NCBI GenBank assembly: GCA_937944975.1
Contig: CALEBF010000012.1
Span: 1-64,000, forward strand
DNA length: 64,000 nt
Direction: 5' to 3'
DNA from: an uncultured Mycoplasmatota bacterium
Lineage (GTDB): Bacteria > Bacillota_I > Bacilli_A > RF39 > UBA660
Position 1 is the stretch's first letter. Each line of letters starts with the position of its first letter. The notes below the pieces were generated by a model. The model had not been told where the DNA came from and did no database searches. It saw only the letters and a list, made by a program, of their open reading frames with translations. This document shows positions 33,781 to 41,804 of the stretch, in pieces. Made by a program: the position numbers and the translations under genes.

Positions 33781-34941
33781 ATGGGAGAGGTAACAGTAGA
33801 AAAAAATGACGAACTCGTCATGAAATTGCTACATTATTTTATTACAGAACAAGGATACAATCCGATCGTTCTCCATGGAGCGAAGAATGAAATTTGGTTA
33901 GAAAATATCGATGCTAGCTACGGAATTGTTCGAATCAATACCGGATATATTCACAACAAAGAACAGTTAGATTTCGATTTGTTTAAAACGAAAAGTATTT
34001 TGGGAAAGATCAAAAAGAAAATGATGACGATGCATATGAATGTACTTTCTTTCTACTTAAACATGGGAGAAAATGTATCGTTTGAAAATGGAGAAAACAG
34101 CATTGCCAACGTTACTTGTATCCAACTTACGAAGATTGATGATTTAAATGAACATCCTCTTTTGCTAGAGGCTTTTCCTAATATTACTAAGAAAACAACT
34201 TATGCGGAAAAAGGAATGGATTTATTTATTAAATTAACGCGTGAAATCAATAAAAAGAGTGAGGAAGATGCGATGAGGGCAGAACAAGTCTTTCGCATGA
34301 AAAAGCCAGTCATTACTTATCTTTTAATTGCGATTAACATGTTTGTGTTCATATGTATGTATCTTTTTGGAAATGGTAGCCAAGATCCATTTACATTATT
34401 AAGCTTTGGAGCAAATTATGGAGATTTAGTAAGAGCAGGGGAGTATTACCGCTTGTTTACTTGTGCCTTTTTACATATCGGTGTTCTACATTTATTTGTT
34501 AATATGTATTCTTTATATGTCATCGGTCCACAACTCGAAAGTTTTTTAGGAAAAACAAAATTCTTAATTGTTTATCTGTTTAGTGCCTTATCGGGAAGCT
34601 TATTATCTATTTGCTTTACAGATGGTGTTAGTGCTGGTGCGAGTGGAGCGCTCTTTGGTCTTTTAGGATCTTTACTATATTTCGGATATCACTATCGTAT
34701 TTATTTAGGAAGCGTTATGAAATCTCAAATTATTCCTATTATTATTTTAAACTTAATGATGGGATTCTTCATTGGTGGAGTCGATAATGCAGCTCATATC
34801 GGTGGTTTGATTGGTGGAGCACTTATTACAATGGCTCTAGGTGTAAAATATAAGTCAACTCTGTTTGAGAAGATCAATGGTTGGATTTTGACGGCAATTT
34901 TTCTTGGTTTTATGATTTATATTGGGTTTGTAGGATTATAA
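33781..34941 (+). CDS. Rhomboid-family intramembrane serine protease
   Basis: A 386-aa protein. An N-terminal soluble domain of about 180 residues precedes six or seven TM helices. Catalytic Ser is in GASGALFG at about 286, catalytic His in NAAHIGG at about 339, and an oxyanion-hole NMYS follows the HL in HLFVNMY. The start at 33781 has AAGGAGGTG in front; an earlier ATG overlapping rluD is rejected. The Bacillus YqgP/GluP type also has an N-terminal soluble region. A substrate cannot be named. Confidence 0.9.
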   Translation: MGEVTVEKNDELVMKLLHYFITEQGYNPIVLHGAKNEIWLENIDASYGIVRINTGYIHNKEQLDFDLFKTKSILGKIKKKMMTMHMNVLSFYLNMGENVSFENGENSIANVTCIQLTKIDDLNEHPLLLEAFPNITKKTTYAEKGMDLFIKLTREINKKSEEDAMRAEQVFRMKKPVITYLLIAINMFVFICMYLFGNGSQDPFTLLSFGANYGDLVRAGEYYRLFTCAFLHIGVLHLFVNMYSLYVIGPQLESFLGKTKFLIVYLFSALSGSLLSICFTDGVSAGASGALFGLLGSLLYFGYHYRIYLGSVMKSQIIPIIILNLMMGFFIGGVDNAAHIGGLIGGALITMALGVKYKSTLFEKINGWILTAIFLGFMIYIGFVGL

Positions 34942-34973
34942 AAAAGAGAATCGTTTGTGATTCTCTTTTTTAT
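34939..34973. terminator. Bidirectional terminator between rhomboid and lexA genes
   Basis: AAAAAGAGAATC and GATTCTCTTTTT form a 12-bp stem around GTTTGT, ending both converging genes. Confidence 0.92.
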
Positions 34974-35587
34974 AATTTTCTATATAGTCCTATCGCTTTT
35001 CCTAGGATAGTAACTTGATCCAGAATAATTGGATCCATCGTATCGTTTTCAGGTTGTAATCGAAAGTATCCATCTTCTTTATAGAAACGTTTTAAAGTTA
35101 CTTCGTTTTCTGCTGTCATTGCTGCGACGATTTCACCGTTACGTGCTGTATTTGTTTTTTCAATTACGATGATATCTCCATCGAAGATTCCGGCATTGAT
35201 CATACTTTCTCCACTGACATTGAGAGTGAATACTTCTTTGTTATTTGGAATCATATAGGCAGGAAGAGAAAAATATTCGTCAGGATGTTCAATCGCTTCG
35301 ATTGGGCTTCCTGCTGTAATTTTTCCAAGTAGAGGAACTTCTACTACCATGTCGTCTTTTGGAGCAAATTCGTTATCTACTAATAATTCGATTGCTCTAT
35401 TTTTCGTTTCTTCCTTTTTGATCATTCCCTTATTTTCCAAGTTTTGTAAGTGCACATGTACTGTTGCAGGGGACGAAACACCAATCGCAGCACATATTTC
35501 TCTGACCGTTGGTGGGTATCCGTTGCTTACGACGTATTCTTTAATATAGGTTAAAATTTCGTCTTGTCTCTTTGTTAATCCTTTCAT
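34970..35587 (-). CDS. lexA: SOS repressor LexA
   Basis: A 205-aa repressor-protease. The winged HTH occupies residues 1-65. The self-cleavage site Ala92-Gly93 lies in GKITAGSP; the catalytic Ser is S128 in SGESM, and the Lys is K166 in TLKRF. RecA-stimulated cleavage lifts repression. Its own promoter lies at 35610-35638 on the minus strand, with a LexA box overlapping the -35, so it is autoregulated. Four LexA boxes occupy the divergent region to the 48-aa gene. Confidence 0.96.
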   Translation of the reverse strand: MKGLTKRQDEILTYIKEYVVSNGYPPTVREICAAIGVSSPATVHVHLQNLENKGMIKKEETKNRAIELLVDNEFAPKDDMVVEVPLLGKITAGSPIEAIEHPDEYFSLPAYMIPNNKEVFTLNVSGESMINAGIFDGDIIVIEKTNTARNGEIVAAMTAENEVTLKRFYKEDGYFRLQPENDTMDPIILDQVTILGKAIGLYRKL

Positions 35588-35609
35588 AGCAACCTCCTTT
35601 TATATTTAC

Positions 35610-35638
35610 AATATAACATATTTCAACACATAAGTCAA
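35610..35638 (-). promoter_or_regulatory. lexA promoter
   Basis: On the minus strand TTGACT and TATATT have 17-base spacing. The -35 overlaps the LexA box at 35636. Confidence 0.75.
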
Positions 35639-35649
35639 ACAATTGTTTG
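35636..35649. promoter_or_regulatory. LexA box 1 (CAAACAATTGTTTG)
   Basis: A 14-base perfect palindrome, one base off CGAAC at each arm. It overlaps the -35 of lexA. Confidence 0.65.
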
Positions 35650-35651
35650 CG

Positions 35652-35665
35652 TGAACAGATGTTCC
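35652..35665. promoter_or_regulatory. LexA box 2 (TGAACAGATGTTCC)
   Basis: A GAAC-N4-GTTC element, just downstream of box 1, with one mismatch from the Bacillus consensus on each flank. Confidence 0.7.
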
Positions 35666-35695
35666 TGTTTCAGAATGATAGAAAAAACGTAAACA

Positions 35696-35709
35696 CGAAC
35701 AATTGTTCA
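35696..35709. promoter_or_regulatory. LexA box 3 (CGAACAATTGTTCA)
   Basis: Near-perfect CGAAC-N4-GTTCG element 29 bases upstream of box 4. Confidence 0.85.
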
Positions 35710-35718
35710 CAAAAACCA

Positions 35719-35747
35719 TTGACACGAACAACTGTTCGTAGTAAGAT
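35719..35747 (+). promoter_or_regulatory. SOS promoter of the 48-aa gene with LexA box 4
   Basis: TTGACA (35719-35724) and TAAGAT (35742-35747) are spaced by 17 bases. The spacer holds the perfect LexA box CGAACAACTGTTCG (35725-35738), so bound LexA would block RNA polymerase directly. Confidence 0.88.
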
Positions 35748-35773
35748 AGAAGTACGAAAGAGAGGTAGTAAAG

Positions 35774-35920
35774 ATGAAAGAAATGTTAAAGAGTAAAATC
35801 ATGGTAGGATTTGTTGCCTTTATCTTAGGAATTACTTATATGAATGGAGTACAAACAAGAAAGATGGAGGATACGACGAAACAAACACAAGATAGCTATA
35901 TCGCTATGAATTTAAAATAA
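35774..35920 (+). CDS. SOS-controlled small membrane protein, 48 aa (yneA position)
   Basis: A short protein with an AGAGGTAG site before the ATG. After a basic start (MKEMLKSK) comes a hydrophobic helix at about residues 9-24, then a polar tail of 24 residues with no LysM. It is divergent from lexA and upstream of tkt, exactly where Bacillus has yneA, an SOS-induced division inhibitor. YneA also has an N-terminal helix but carries LysM. I infer an analogous division-blocking role; only the SOS control is well supported. Confidence 0.7.
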   Translation: MKEMLKSKIMVGFVAFILGITYMNGVQTRKMEDTTKQTQDSYIAMNLK

Positions 35921-35986
35921 AACTTTATTCTTGTCTGGAAGTTTGCTATAATAAAAAGAGAGTAAAAAAATAGAAAGGGTAGACAT

Positions 35987-37972
35987 ATGGACAAGGATAT
36001 CATTAGTAATATAAAGTCGTTAGGAATTGATATGATTCATCAAGCAGGAAGCGGTCATCCAGGAATTGTTCTTGGAGCTGCTCCTATTATATATACGTTG
36101 TTTGCATATCATTTGAATATTAATGTAAATGATCCTCATTGGATCAATCGAGATCGTTTTGTGATGAGTGCTGGACACGGATCTGCGCTTCTCTATGCGA
36201 CGATGCTTATGGCAGGTTATCCACTTACGATCGATGATTTAAAGTCTTTTCGAAAGATTCATTCTAAAACACCAGGACACCCTGAATATGGGTTGACATC
36301 GGGAGTTGAGATGTCTACGGGACCATTAGGGCAAGGAATCGCGAGTGCGGTTGGAATGGCATTAGGTGGAAAGATTTTAGAAACTCGTTATCAGTTGCAT
36401 CCGCTTGCAAAGAAAAAAGAGAAACGAAAGATGTTGGATCATAGAGTATATGTTTTATGTGGCGATGGAGATTTAATGGAAGGGGTCAGCTATGAAGCTT
36501 GTTCTTTCGCCGGAAGTCACAATCTGGATAATTTAATCGTCTTATATGATTCCAACAGGGTTAGCTTAGATGGTGGAACGGAACATACTTTCACTGAGAA
36601 CACAAGAGAACGTTTTCATGCGATGGGATGGCATACAGAATTTGTAAAAGACGGAGAAGATGTTCGTGAAATTAATCGTGCAATCGAAAAAGCAAAAGAA
36701 TCTGGGAAACCGTCCTTTATAGAAGTTCGAACTGTGATAGGTCGAGGATCTTTGGCAGAGGGAACAAATAAAGTTCATGGGAAACCATTATCCAATGAAG
36801 ATATCGCTCAGTGGAAAGCGAGTTTAAATTTAACGAATGAGGAGTTTAGTTATTCTAGTGCGTTGCAGACAGAATTTCAGAGATTGATCGTTGCACATAG
36901 TCGTGCAAAATACGATGAATGGGCTAGTGAGTATCGTGAATTCACTGCCGATAAAGCGCTAGAAAAAGATGACGAATTTAATTTTATTTTTGGAAAGCAA
37001 ATTTCAGTTGATTTACTGAAATATGAATGGGATTTTCGTTCTATTGAAGCTGAACCACTACGCAACACAAACCAAACGATCATGACAGATATCGCAAAGT
37101 TGGTTCCTAATTTTATCGGTGGAAGCGCTGATCTCGCTTCATCGACAAACGCCTATTTGTTAGGGCAAAAAGATGTGAGTAAGAAGGATTACAATGGAAG
37201 AAACATTTGGTTTGGAGTTCGCGAACACGGGATGGCTGCTATTTTAAATGGGCTTGCGCTTTCTAATTTTAGACCATTTGGATCTACTTTCTTGACATTT
37301 GCCGACTATTTAAAACCAGCGATGAGAATGTCAGCGTTAATGGAGCTCCCAGTTACTTATGTATTTACGCATGATTCTATTGAGATTGGTAGCGATGGTC
37401 CTACACATCAACCAGTAGAGCAACTTGCAATGTTGCGTTCTATACCAAATATGACAGTATTCCGTCCAGCGGATGCTAGAGAAATTGTCGGTGCTTGGAA
37501 CTATATTTTAAATCAAAATATGCCTGTTTCTTTGGTGATTTCAAAAACAGCTGTTCCTGTTCTTGCTACGACGAATGCTTCAAACGTAGCAAGAGGAGCT
37601 TATATTGTAAGAAAAGAAACAGATAAATTAAATGGAATTATCATAGCGACAGGAACGGAAGTTCATACTGCTATGAAAGTGGCAGAACGCCTCACACAAG
37701 AGAAGATCGACTGTCGTGTTGTAAGTATGCCGAGCAGGGAACTTTTCTTACGTCAAGAGAAAGAATATCAAGAAGAAGTATTGCCAATTGGATATAAAAA
37801 GGTAGTGATCGAGGCAGGATCATCGTTCGGATGGCATCAGTTTGTCTATAATGAAAGATATTTGATCACTGTGAATGAATTTGGTGCGAGTGGTTCGCCG
37901 CAAGATGTTTTAAAAGAAAAAGGATTTGACGAGGAAACAATTTATGGAAGAGTTCGAAAACTATTACGTTAG
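35987..37972 (+). CDS. tkt: Transketolase
   Basis: A 661-aa thiamine-diphosphate enzyme of the pentose phosphate pathway. The TPP motif is CGDGDLMEG with NLIVLYDSN near residue 185, the substrate His motif HPGH-like HQAGSGHPG is at 18-26, and the pyrimidine-binding Glu lies in WFGVREHGMA near 410. Length is standard. It lies after the yneA-position gene and before the sirA-like gene, the Bacillus order. A terminator with a large loop follows. Confidence 0.97.
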   Translation: MDKDIISNIKSLGIDMIHQAGSGHPGIVLGAAPIIYTLFAYHLNINVNDPHWINRDRFVMSAGHGSALLYATMLMAGYPLTIDDLKSFRKIHSKTPGHPEYGLTSGVEMSTGPLGQGIASAVGMALGGKILETRYQLHPLAKKKEKRKMLDHRVYVLCGDGDLMEGVSYEACSFAGSHNLDNLIVLYDSNRVSLDGGTEHTFTENTRERFHAMGWHTEFVKDGEDVREINRAIEKAKESGKPSFIEVRTVIGRGSLAEGTNKVHGKPLSNEDIAQWKASLNLTNEEFSYSSALQTEFQRLIVAHSRAKYDEWASEYREFTADKALEKDDEFNFIFGKQISVDLLKYEWDFRSIEAEPLRNTNQTIMTDIAKLVPNFIGGSADLASSTNAYLLGQKDVSKKDYNGRNIWFGVREHGMAAILNGLALSNFRPFGSTFLTFADYLKPAMRMSALMELPVTYVFTHDSIEIGSDGPTHQPVEQLAMLRSIPNMTVFRPADAREIVGAWNYILNQNMPVSLVISKTAVPVLATTNASNVARGAYIVRKETDKLNGIIIATGTEVHTAMKVAERLTQEKIDCRVVSMPSRELFLRQEKEYQEEVLPIGYKKVVIEAGSSFGWHQFVYNERYLITVNEFGASGSPQDVLKEKGFDEETIYGRVRKLLR

Positions 37973-37987
37973 GCGAACTCTTTTTTT
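37950..37987 (+). terminator. Terminator after tkt
   Basis: GAGTTCG and CGAACTC pair over a 17-base loop containing the stop codon, followed by seven T. Confidence 0.75.
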
Positions 37988-38034
37988 CGACAAAATATTT
38001 CTTTTTCTTATGGTTTAATAAAATAGGTGATAGA

Positions 38035-38481
38035 ATGCGAACATATTATATTTTTCATATCAAAAGAGAATGTACTACATATTACAAGGAAAAGCCGAAG
38101 GATTTATATCAATTGCTTCATCATTTATTTTTAATGCCAAGACATTATGGACGTTACGGGATTTCTTTCTACGACCAAGTTTGTAACCATTTTGATCAAG
38201 AAATCTTAAATTTTTATCTTTCAGGAAAATTTCAATTACAACCGCAAAATGGGATTTTTTACTTTCCGGAAGGAAACTTAGTCCAAATACAGTCATCTTG
38301 TTGTATCGTACGAACGAATTCTAACTTTCCAGCAATTTTTCGTACGTTTTATTATTATAGCCGGGATTTATTTGTCTGTGATTTTTATAATCAAGATTAT
38401 TTTTGGCTTTCAAAACACTATCATGAAATCCGAAAGACCTCATATAATAAAATAGGAGTTGAAAAGATAGGGAATATCTAG
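38035..38481 (+). CDS. sirA: SirA-like sporulation inhibitor of replication
   Basis: A 148-aa protein. It matches the Bacillus SirA (YneE) pattern: an N-terminal YYIFHIKRE strand and, at the C-terminal end, an LFVCDFYNQDYFWLS segment parallel to the SirA FLAMDFNSKRYGWLN segment. SirA binds DnaA and blocks re-initiation in sporulating cells. The gene lies between tkt and yneF as in Bacillus. Overall similarity is low, so the assignment rests on position plus the short C-terminal match. A GGTGATAG site precedes the ATG. Confidence 0.7.
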   Translation: MRTYYIFHIKRECTTYYKEKPKDLYQLLHHLFLMPRHYGRYGISFYDQVCNHFDQEILNFYLSGKFQLQPQNGIFYFPEGNLVQIQSSCCIVRTNSNFPAIFRTFYYYSRDLFVCDFYNQDYFWLSKHYHEIRKTSYNKIGVEKIGNI

Positions 38482-38511
38482 TAAAATGTAGTATATAAGG
38501 AGGAATGAAAA

Positions 38512-38730
38512 ATGGCATTTGTGATAGATTTATTACAAATTTTAGGTGGTTTTATCGTAGGAGCGATTGCAGGATTCTTTATTGCTCGTAATTATATGAA
38601 AAAGTATATGAAGAAAAACCCACCTATTAATGAACAAATGATTCGTGCGATGATGTCGCAGATGGGGAGAACTCCAAGTCAAAAACAAGTAAAACAAACA
38701 ATGAAAGCAATGACTAAGTACATGGACTAG
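38512..38730 (+). CDS. yneF: YneF-family (UPF0154) membrane protein
   Basis: A 72-aa protein with one N-terminal TM helix (about residues 6-26), a basic stretch ARNYMKKYMKKNPP, and the conserved ending with MIRAMMSQMGRTPSQKQV. These match the UPF0154 family in Bacillus and relatives. The function is not established. An AAGGAGG site precedes the ATG. A terminator stem starts inside its last 30 bases. Confidence 0.92.
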   Translation: MAFVIDLLQILGGFIVGAIAGFFIARNYMKKYMKKNPPINEQMIRAMMSQMGRTPSQKQVKQTMKAMTKYMD

Positions 38731-38744
38731 CATTGCTTTTTATT
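38704..38744 (+). terminator. Terminator of yneF
   Basis: AAAGCAATG in the yneF C-terminus pairs with CATTGCTTTT after a spacer holding the stop codon; a T-rich run follows. Confidence 0.6.
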
Positions 38745-38760
38745 TGAGGAGGAATAAAGA

Positions 38761-39462
38761 GTGAAAAAAATAGGGGTATTGGCACGTCCGGAAAAACACG
38801 ATGAGAGATTGTATTGGTGTATCAATGGAGAGATAAAACAAGTGATTATGGAGTATGGATATTTACCGTATCTCATATATCCAACACATTTAAATGACGA
38901 ATTAAATGAAAAAGATTTCCATATGTTAGAAGAACAATTAAAAGAATGCAGTGGCGTTATATTACAAGGAGGTTCAGAAATTTATGGCTATGATCGATAT
39001 GCGTGTTCTTATTTATACGAACATGATATTCCTACTTTGGGAATTTGTTTAGGAATGCAGACGATGGCAGAAGGAAAACTGGGACGTTTGGAAGATATGA
39101 AAATAAAACAACACTACGATAGAAAAGATGCATCGTATGCACATGAAAATTGGATTCAACCAGGAACAAGATTGTTCGACATCGTGGAAGAGATCAAAAT
39201 TCCAGTTAATTCTAGGCATCATGATTATGTTTTAGATACGGATTTTTTTGTTAGTTCTTATAGTAAAGATGGAATTATCGAAGCGATCGAAGATACACAT
39301 AAAAAATTTTATATTGGGGTACAGTGGCATCCAGAGTCTATGATCGCATATGATAAAGTAAGTAAAAAGTTATTTGATGCATTTTTTCAAATGATAGGAG
39401 GCCAAAATGAAACTAAAACAAATAGCGCACATCGTGAACGGGAAGATCCTTTCAGGGAGTGA
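38761..39462 (+). CDS. Class I glutamine amidotransferase-like (peptidase C26)
   Basis: A 233-aa protein resembling gamma-glutamyl-GABA hydrolase (PuuD-like). The nucleophile is Cys in GICLGMQ near residue 97, and the His-Glu pair is in QWHPES near 190. The Gly-rich VILQGGSEIYG is the substrate loop. The start is GTG with GAGGAGG before it. It overlaps murF by 56 bases, an unusual arrangement suggesting coupled expression and perhaps a role in wall precursor or glutamate metabolism. Confidence 0.85.
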   Translation: MKKIGVLARPEKHDERLYWCINGEIKQVIMEYGYLPYLIYPTHLNDELNEKDFHMLEEQLKECSGVILQGGSEIYGYDRYACSYLYEHDIPTLGICLGMQTMAEGKLGRLEDMKIKQHYDRKDASYAHENWIQPGTRLFDIVEEIKIPVNSRHHDYVLDTDFFVSSYSKDGIIEAIEDTHKKFYIGVQWHPESMIAYDKVSKKLFDAFFQMIGGQNETKTNSAHREREDPFRE

Positions 39463-40762
39463 CGAACGAGATATACATGATCACGTCTCTATCGATACGC
39501 GTACGATGAGTGAGGGAGATATATTTATTGCTATTGTAGGAAAAACGCAAGATGGGCATATCTACGTGAAAGAAGCTGAGAAAAAGAAAGCAGGCGTTAT
39601 CATCGTATCGCAGGAAATAGAAGATGTTTCAGCTCCGGTGATATTGGTATCCGATACGACAGAAGCTCTTTTGGCAATGGCAAAACACCATAAAAACACG
39701 CATTTTCACGGACTTTTGATTGCGATCACTGGTAGTGTCGGAAAGACGACGACGAAGGAAATGGTCGCTCACATTTTGAGTAAAAAGTATCGTGTAGCAA
39801 AGTCTCCGGGAAATTATAACAATCATATAGGCGTCCCCCTTACTTTACTATCCTTACAAGATGCGGATGAAATTTGTGTTCTTGAGTTGGGCATGAATCA
39901 TGAGGGAGAAATTTCGAGACTTTCACGTATAAGTGAACCTCACGTTGCAATGATAACGAAAATAGGAAGTGCTCATATTGGATTCTTAGGTTCTATGGAA
40001 CGTATTATGCATGCGAAAATGGAAATTACAGACGGTTTGAAAAATGGAATATTATTGGTGAATGGCGATGATAAGCGATTGAGTAAGTTAAGAGATACGA
40101 AAAATTATCAAGTAGGTTTTTGTGGTATCCGTAGAAACGCGATGACAAAAGTAAGTGAAATTGACGCAACTCTAGATACTTTATCATTTCAACTTTTAGA
40201 AGATCATAAGAAATATCACTTCTTTTATCCTTATGGAGGTAAGCATCTACTTACAAACTTACTTTTAGCGATTGAAATGGGTATTTTATGTGATGTTCCT
40301 ATCGAATTGATCCAGGAAGCAGTGAGAGAAATGCCTTGTTTTGAAAAAAGATTAGAAAAAATCTCTTTAAAAGGAAATAATATTCTAATCGACGATACAT
40401 ATAATGCTAGTTTAGATTCTGTACTTGCTGACATTGATTATATGAATCTTTATCATGGGAAAAAATTGTTTATATTCGGAGATATTTTAGAGGTAGGTAC
40501 ATTTGGAAAAAGGATTCACCGGGAAATCGCGAAGAAATTAAAGAAATGTCACAATTTAGAAGTCCTTTGTATCGGAGAAGAAACAAAGCAATTTTCCAAA
40601 CTGTTAAAGCGATGTGCACATTTTGATACAGCAGACGAATTAATGAAAACATTAGATTATGCGAAATTAGAAGATACTTTTATTTTGGTAAAAGGATCGC
40701 GTAAGATGCATTTGGATCTGGTTGCTACGAAGATAAAGGATGATTGGAAGTTATCGAATTGA
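39407..40762 (+). CDS. murF: UDP-MurNAc-tripeptide:D-Ala-D-Ala ligase
   Basis: A 451-aa Mur ligase that adds D-Ala-D-Ala to the UDP-MurNAc-tripeptide. The ATP loop is GSVGKTTTKE at about residues 105-114, with LELGMNHEGEI (metal-binding region) near 165 and DDTYNASLDS near 330. Length fits the family. It begins inside the glutamine amidotransferase gene and is followed by a gap with a new promoter. It belongs to wall synthesis with murG and murB in this window. Confidence 0.95.
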   Translation: MKLKQIAHIVNGKILSGSDERDIHDHVSIDTRTMSEGDIFIAIVGKTQDGHIYVKEAEKKKAGVIIVSQEIEDVSAPVILVSDTTEALLAMAKHHKNTHFHGLLIAITGSVGKTTTKEMVAHILSKKYRVAKSPGNYNNHIGVPLTLLSLQDADEICVLELGMNHEGEISRLSRISEPHVAMITKIGSAHIGFLGSMERIMHAKMEITDGLKNGILLVNGDDKRLSKLRDTKNYQVGFCGIRRNAMTKVSEIDATLDTLSFQLLEDHKKYHFFYPYGGKHLLTNLLLAIEMGILCDVPIELIQEAVREMPCFEKRLEKISLKGNNILIDDTYNASLDSVLADIDYMNLYHGKKLFIFGDILEVGTFGKRIHREIAKKLKKCHNLEVLCIGEETKQFSKLLKRCAHFDTADELMKTLDYAKLEDTFILVKGSRKMHLDLVATKIKDDWKLSN

Positions 40763-40773
40763 AATGAAAACAA

Positions 40774-40802
40774 TTGACACAATTTGCAAATAAATATACA
40801 AT
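40774..40802 (+). promoter_or_regulatory. Promoter of the Nudix gene
   Basis: TTGACA and TACAAT are spaced by 17 bases, 23 bases before the start codon. Confidence 0.75.
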
Positions 40803-40825
40803 GAAGTAGCAAGGGAAGAGGGTTT

Positions 40826-41326
40826 ATGAAAGATATTAAATTTAAAGAAGGAAATGACTTATTTAACTACAGGGTGGCAGCGGTAATCGAATCGAATTCG
40901 AAATATTTATTTCAGAAAATGCCAAATGATATGAATTATACGTTGGTAGGAGGAAGAGTTCGTTTCATGGAGTCGACAAAAGAGGCCTTAATTAGAGAAG
41001 TTTTAGAAGAAGTTGGATACGATATTACAAATGATGACTATCACGTTGCAGAGATTGCTGAAAATTTTTTTGATTATAAAGATGAAGAAGGAGTTATTCA
41101 TAAGGTTCAAACATTGTTATTTATCTATAAAGTAAAAATTTTAAAGAAATCAAACATTATCAAAGATACAATTTTTACAATGCAGGACAAAGACAGTACG
41201 ACTCTACATTGGCTTAGTTATGATGAAGCAAAAAAAGCTTCTATCTTACCATCTATAGCAAAACGCTTGCTACAAGAAGATTCATTGCAATATGAAGTTA
41301 TAAATGACTGTAAGTATGGAAAATAA
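40826..41326 (+). CDS. Nudix hydrolase
   Basis: A 166-aa protein with a complete Nudix box GGRVRFMES...REVLEEVGYD (about residues 41-64, including the REVLEEVG core). It would cleave a nucleoside diphosphate compound; substrate unknown. The N-terminal DLFNYRVAAVIE and DYHVAEIAENFF suit MutT-like 8-oxo or capped nucleotide enzymes. It stands alone between murF and the toxin-antitoxin locus. Confidence 0.9.
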   Translation: MKDIKFKEGNDLFNYRVAAVIESNSKYLFQKMPNDMNYTLVGGRVRFMESTKEALIREVLEEVGYDITNDDYHVAEIAENFFDYKDEEGVIHKVQTLLFIYKVKILKKSNIIKDTIFTMQDKDSTTLHWLSYDEAKKASILPSIAKRLLQEDSLQYEVINDCKYGK

Positions 41327-41358
41327 TATATAAAGTCCAAGTAATATAAAATTCAAGT

Positions 41359-41400
41359 AAAAACGTAGATACTTTTATTTAGAGTCTATGTTTTTATTTT
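41359..41400 (+). terminator. Terminator upstream of the type III TA locus
   Basis: AAAACgTAGA and TCTAtGTTTT pair around a 15-base loop with a T-rich tail. It closely resembles the terminator behind toxN at 42306. From 41401 to 41539 I see no gene, only AT-rich sequence. Confidence 0.75.
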
Positions 41401-41539
41401 CATGAAAAATAGAAGGAATTTTGAATTATAGTTTATATCATATTTATAGAGAGTTATTGAAGAAGTGATCTTTTGATAACATTAGGAAGATTGTTTTATT
41501 TATCGATTATATAAAATTTATCCCTTTTTTCCTGACAAC

Positions 41540-41568
41540 TGGACAAGCGTGTGATATTTTGCTATATT
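41540..41568 (+). promoter_or_regulatory. Promoter of the type III TA locus
   Basis: TGGACA and TATATT are separated by 17 bases. Transcription would begin near 41575, just upstream of a GTGA-loop hairpin. Confidence 0.8.
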
Positions 41569-41638
41569 ATTAGTGCATAAGTGATTATGCTGTGCGCTGT
41601 TGCATATAATAATAACGCAACTTGTTGCAAAAAAAAGC

Positions 41639-41739
41639 TAGTGATTCCCACTATGAGAGGAAATTGAAAAGAAGCGATTCCGGCTTTGACAGGAACTTAA
41701 AAAAGCGGCGATTCCGGCCATAACAGTGAACTTAAAAAA
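41639..41739 (+). repeat. Three tandem antitoxin repeats, 33-34 bases each
   Basis: Loop starts are at 41643, 41676 and 41710, giving periods of 33 and 34. The consensus is stem, GATTCC(C/G), stem complement, a 6-9 base linker, GGAA or TGAA, then an A-rich tail ending in AAAAG. The stems differ in sequence but keep pairing, which is compensatory change. Repeat 1 is the most divergent; repeat 3 has a three-base stem and weaker second helix. Confidence 0.88.
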
Positions 41740-41740
41740 G

Positions 41741-41772
41741 GGACTAGAGAGCAAACTCTAGTCCTATTTTTT
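41741..41772 (+). terminator. Terminator between antitoxin repeats and toxN
   Basis: GGACTAGAG and CTCTAGTCC form a perfect 9-bp stem with an AGCAAA loop and a TATTTTTT tail. In type III loci this partial terminator sets the antitoxin-to-toxin ratio. Confidence 0.93.
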
Positions 41773-41804
41773 AATTAGAATGCAATATGTTCGAAGGTGA
41801 TTTT

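Larger units (their letters stand above)
41575..41772 (+). ncRNA. toxI: Type III antitoxin RNA (ToxI-like), three repeats
   Basis: The transcript from the 41540 promoter starts with a hairpin GCATAA-GTGA-TTATGC (41575-41590), then holds three 33-34 base tandem repeats and ends in a perfect terminator. Type III antitoxins are exactly this: repeats each folding into an H-type pseudoknot that wraps the toxin, a terminator, then the toxin gene. In each repeat a short stem (TAGT/ACTA, AAGC/GCTT, GGC/GCC) closes a loop GATTCC(C/G). Loop TTCC can pair with a GGAA 14 bases downstream in repeats 1 and 2 and more weakly (TTC/GAA) in repeat 3. The RNA should be cleaved by ToxN into single-repeat units. 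It is not protein coding. Confidence 0.88.

Noticed and set aside
41639..41739. Tandem repeats as a small CRISPR array
   Set aside because: The repeats abut without unique spacers, fold into pseudoknot-like units and precede a ToxN gene and terminator; no cas gene is present.
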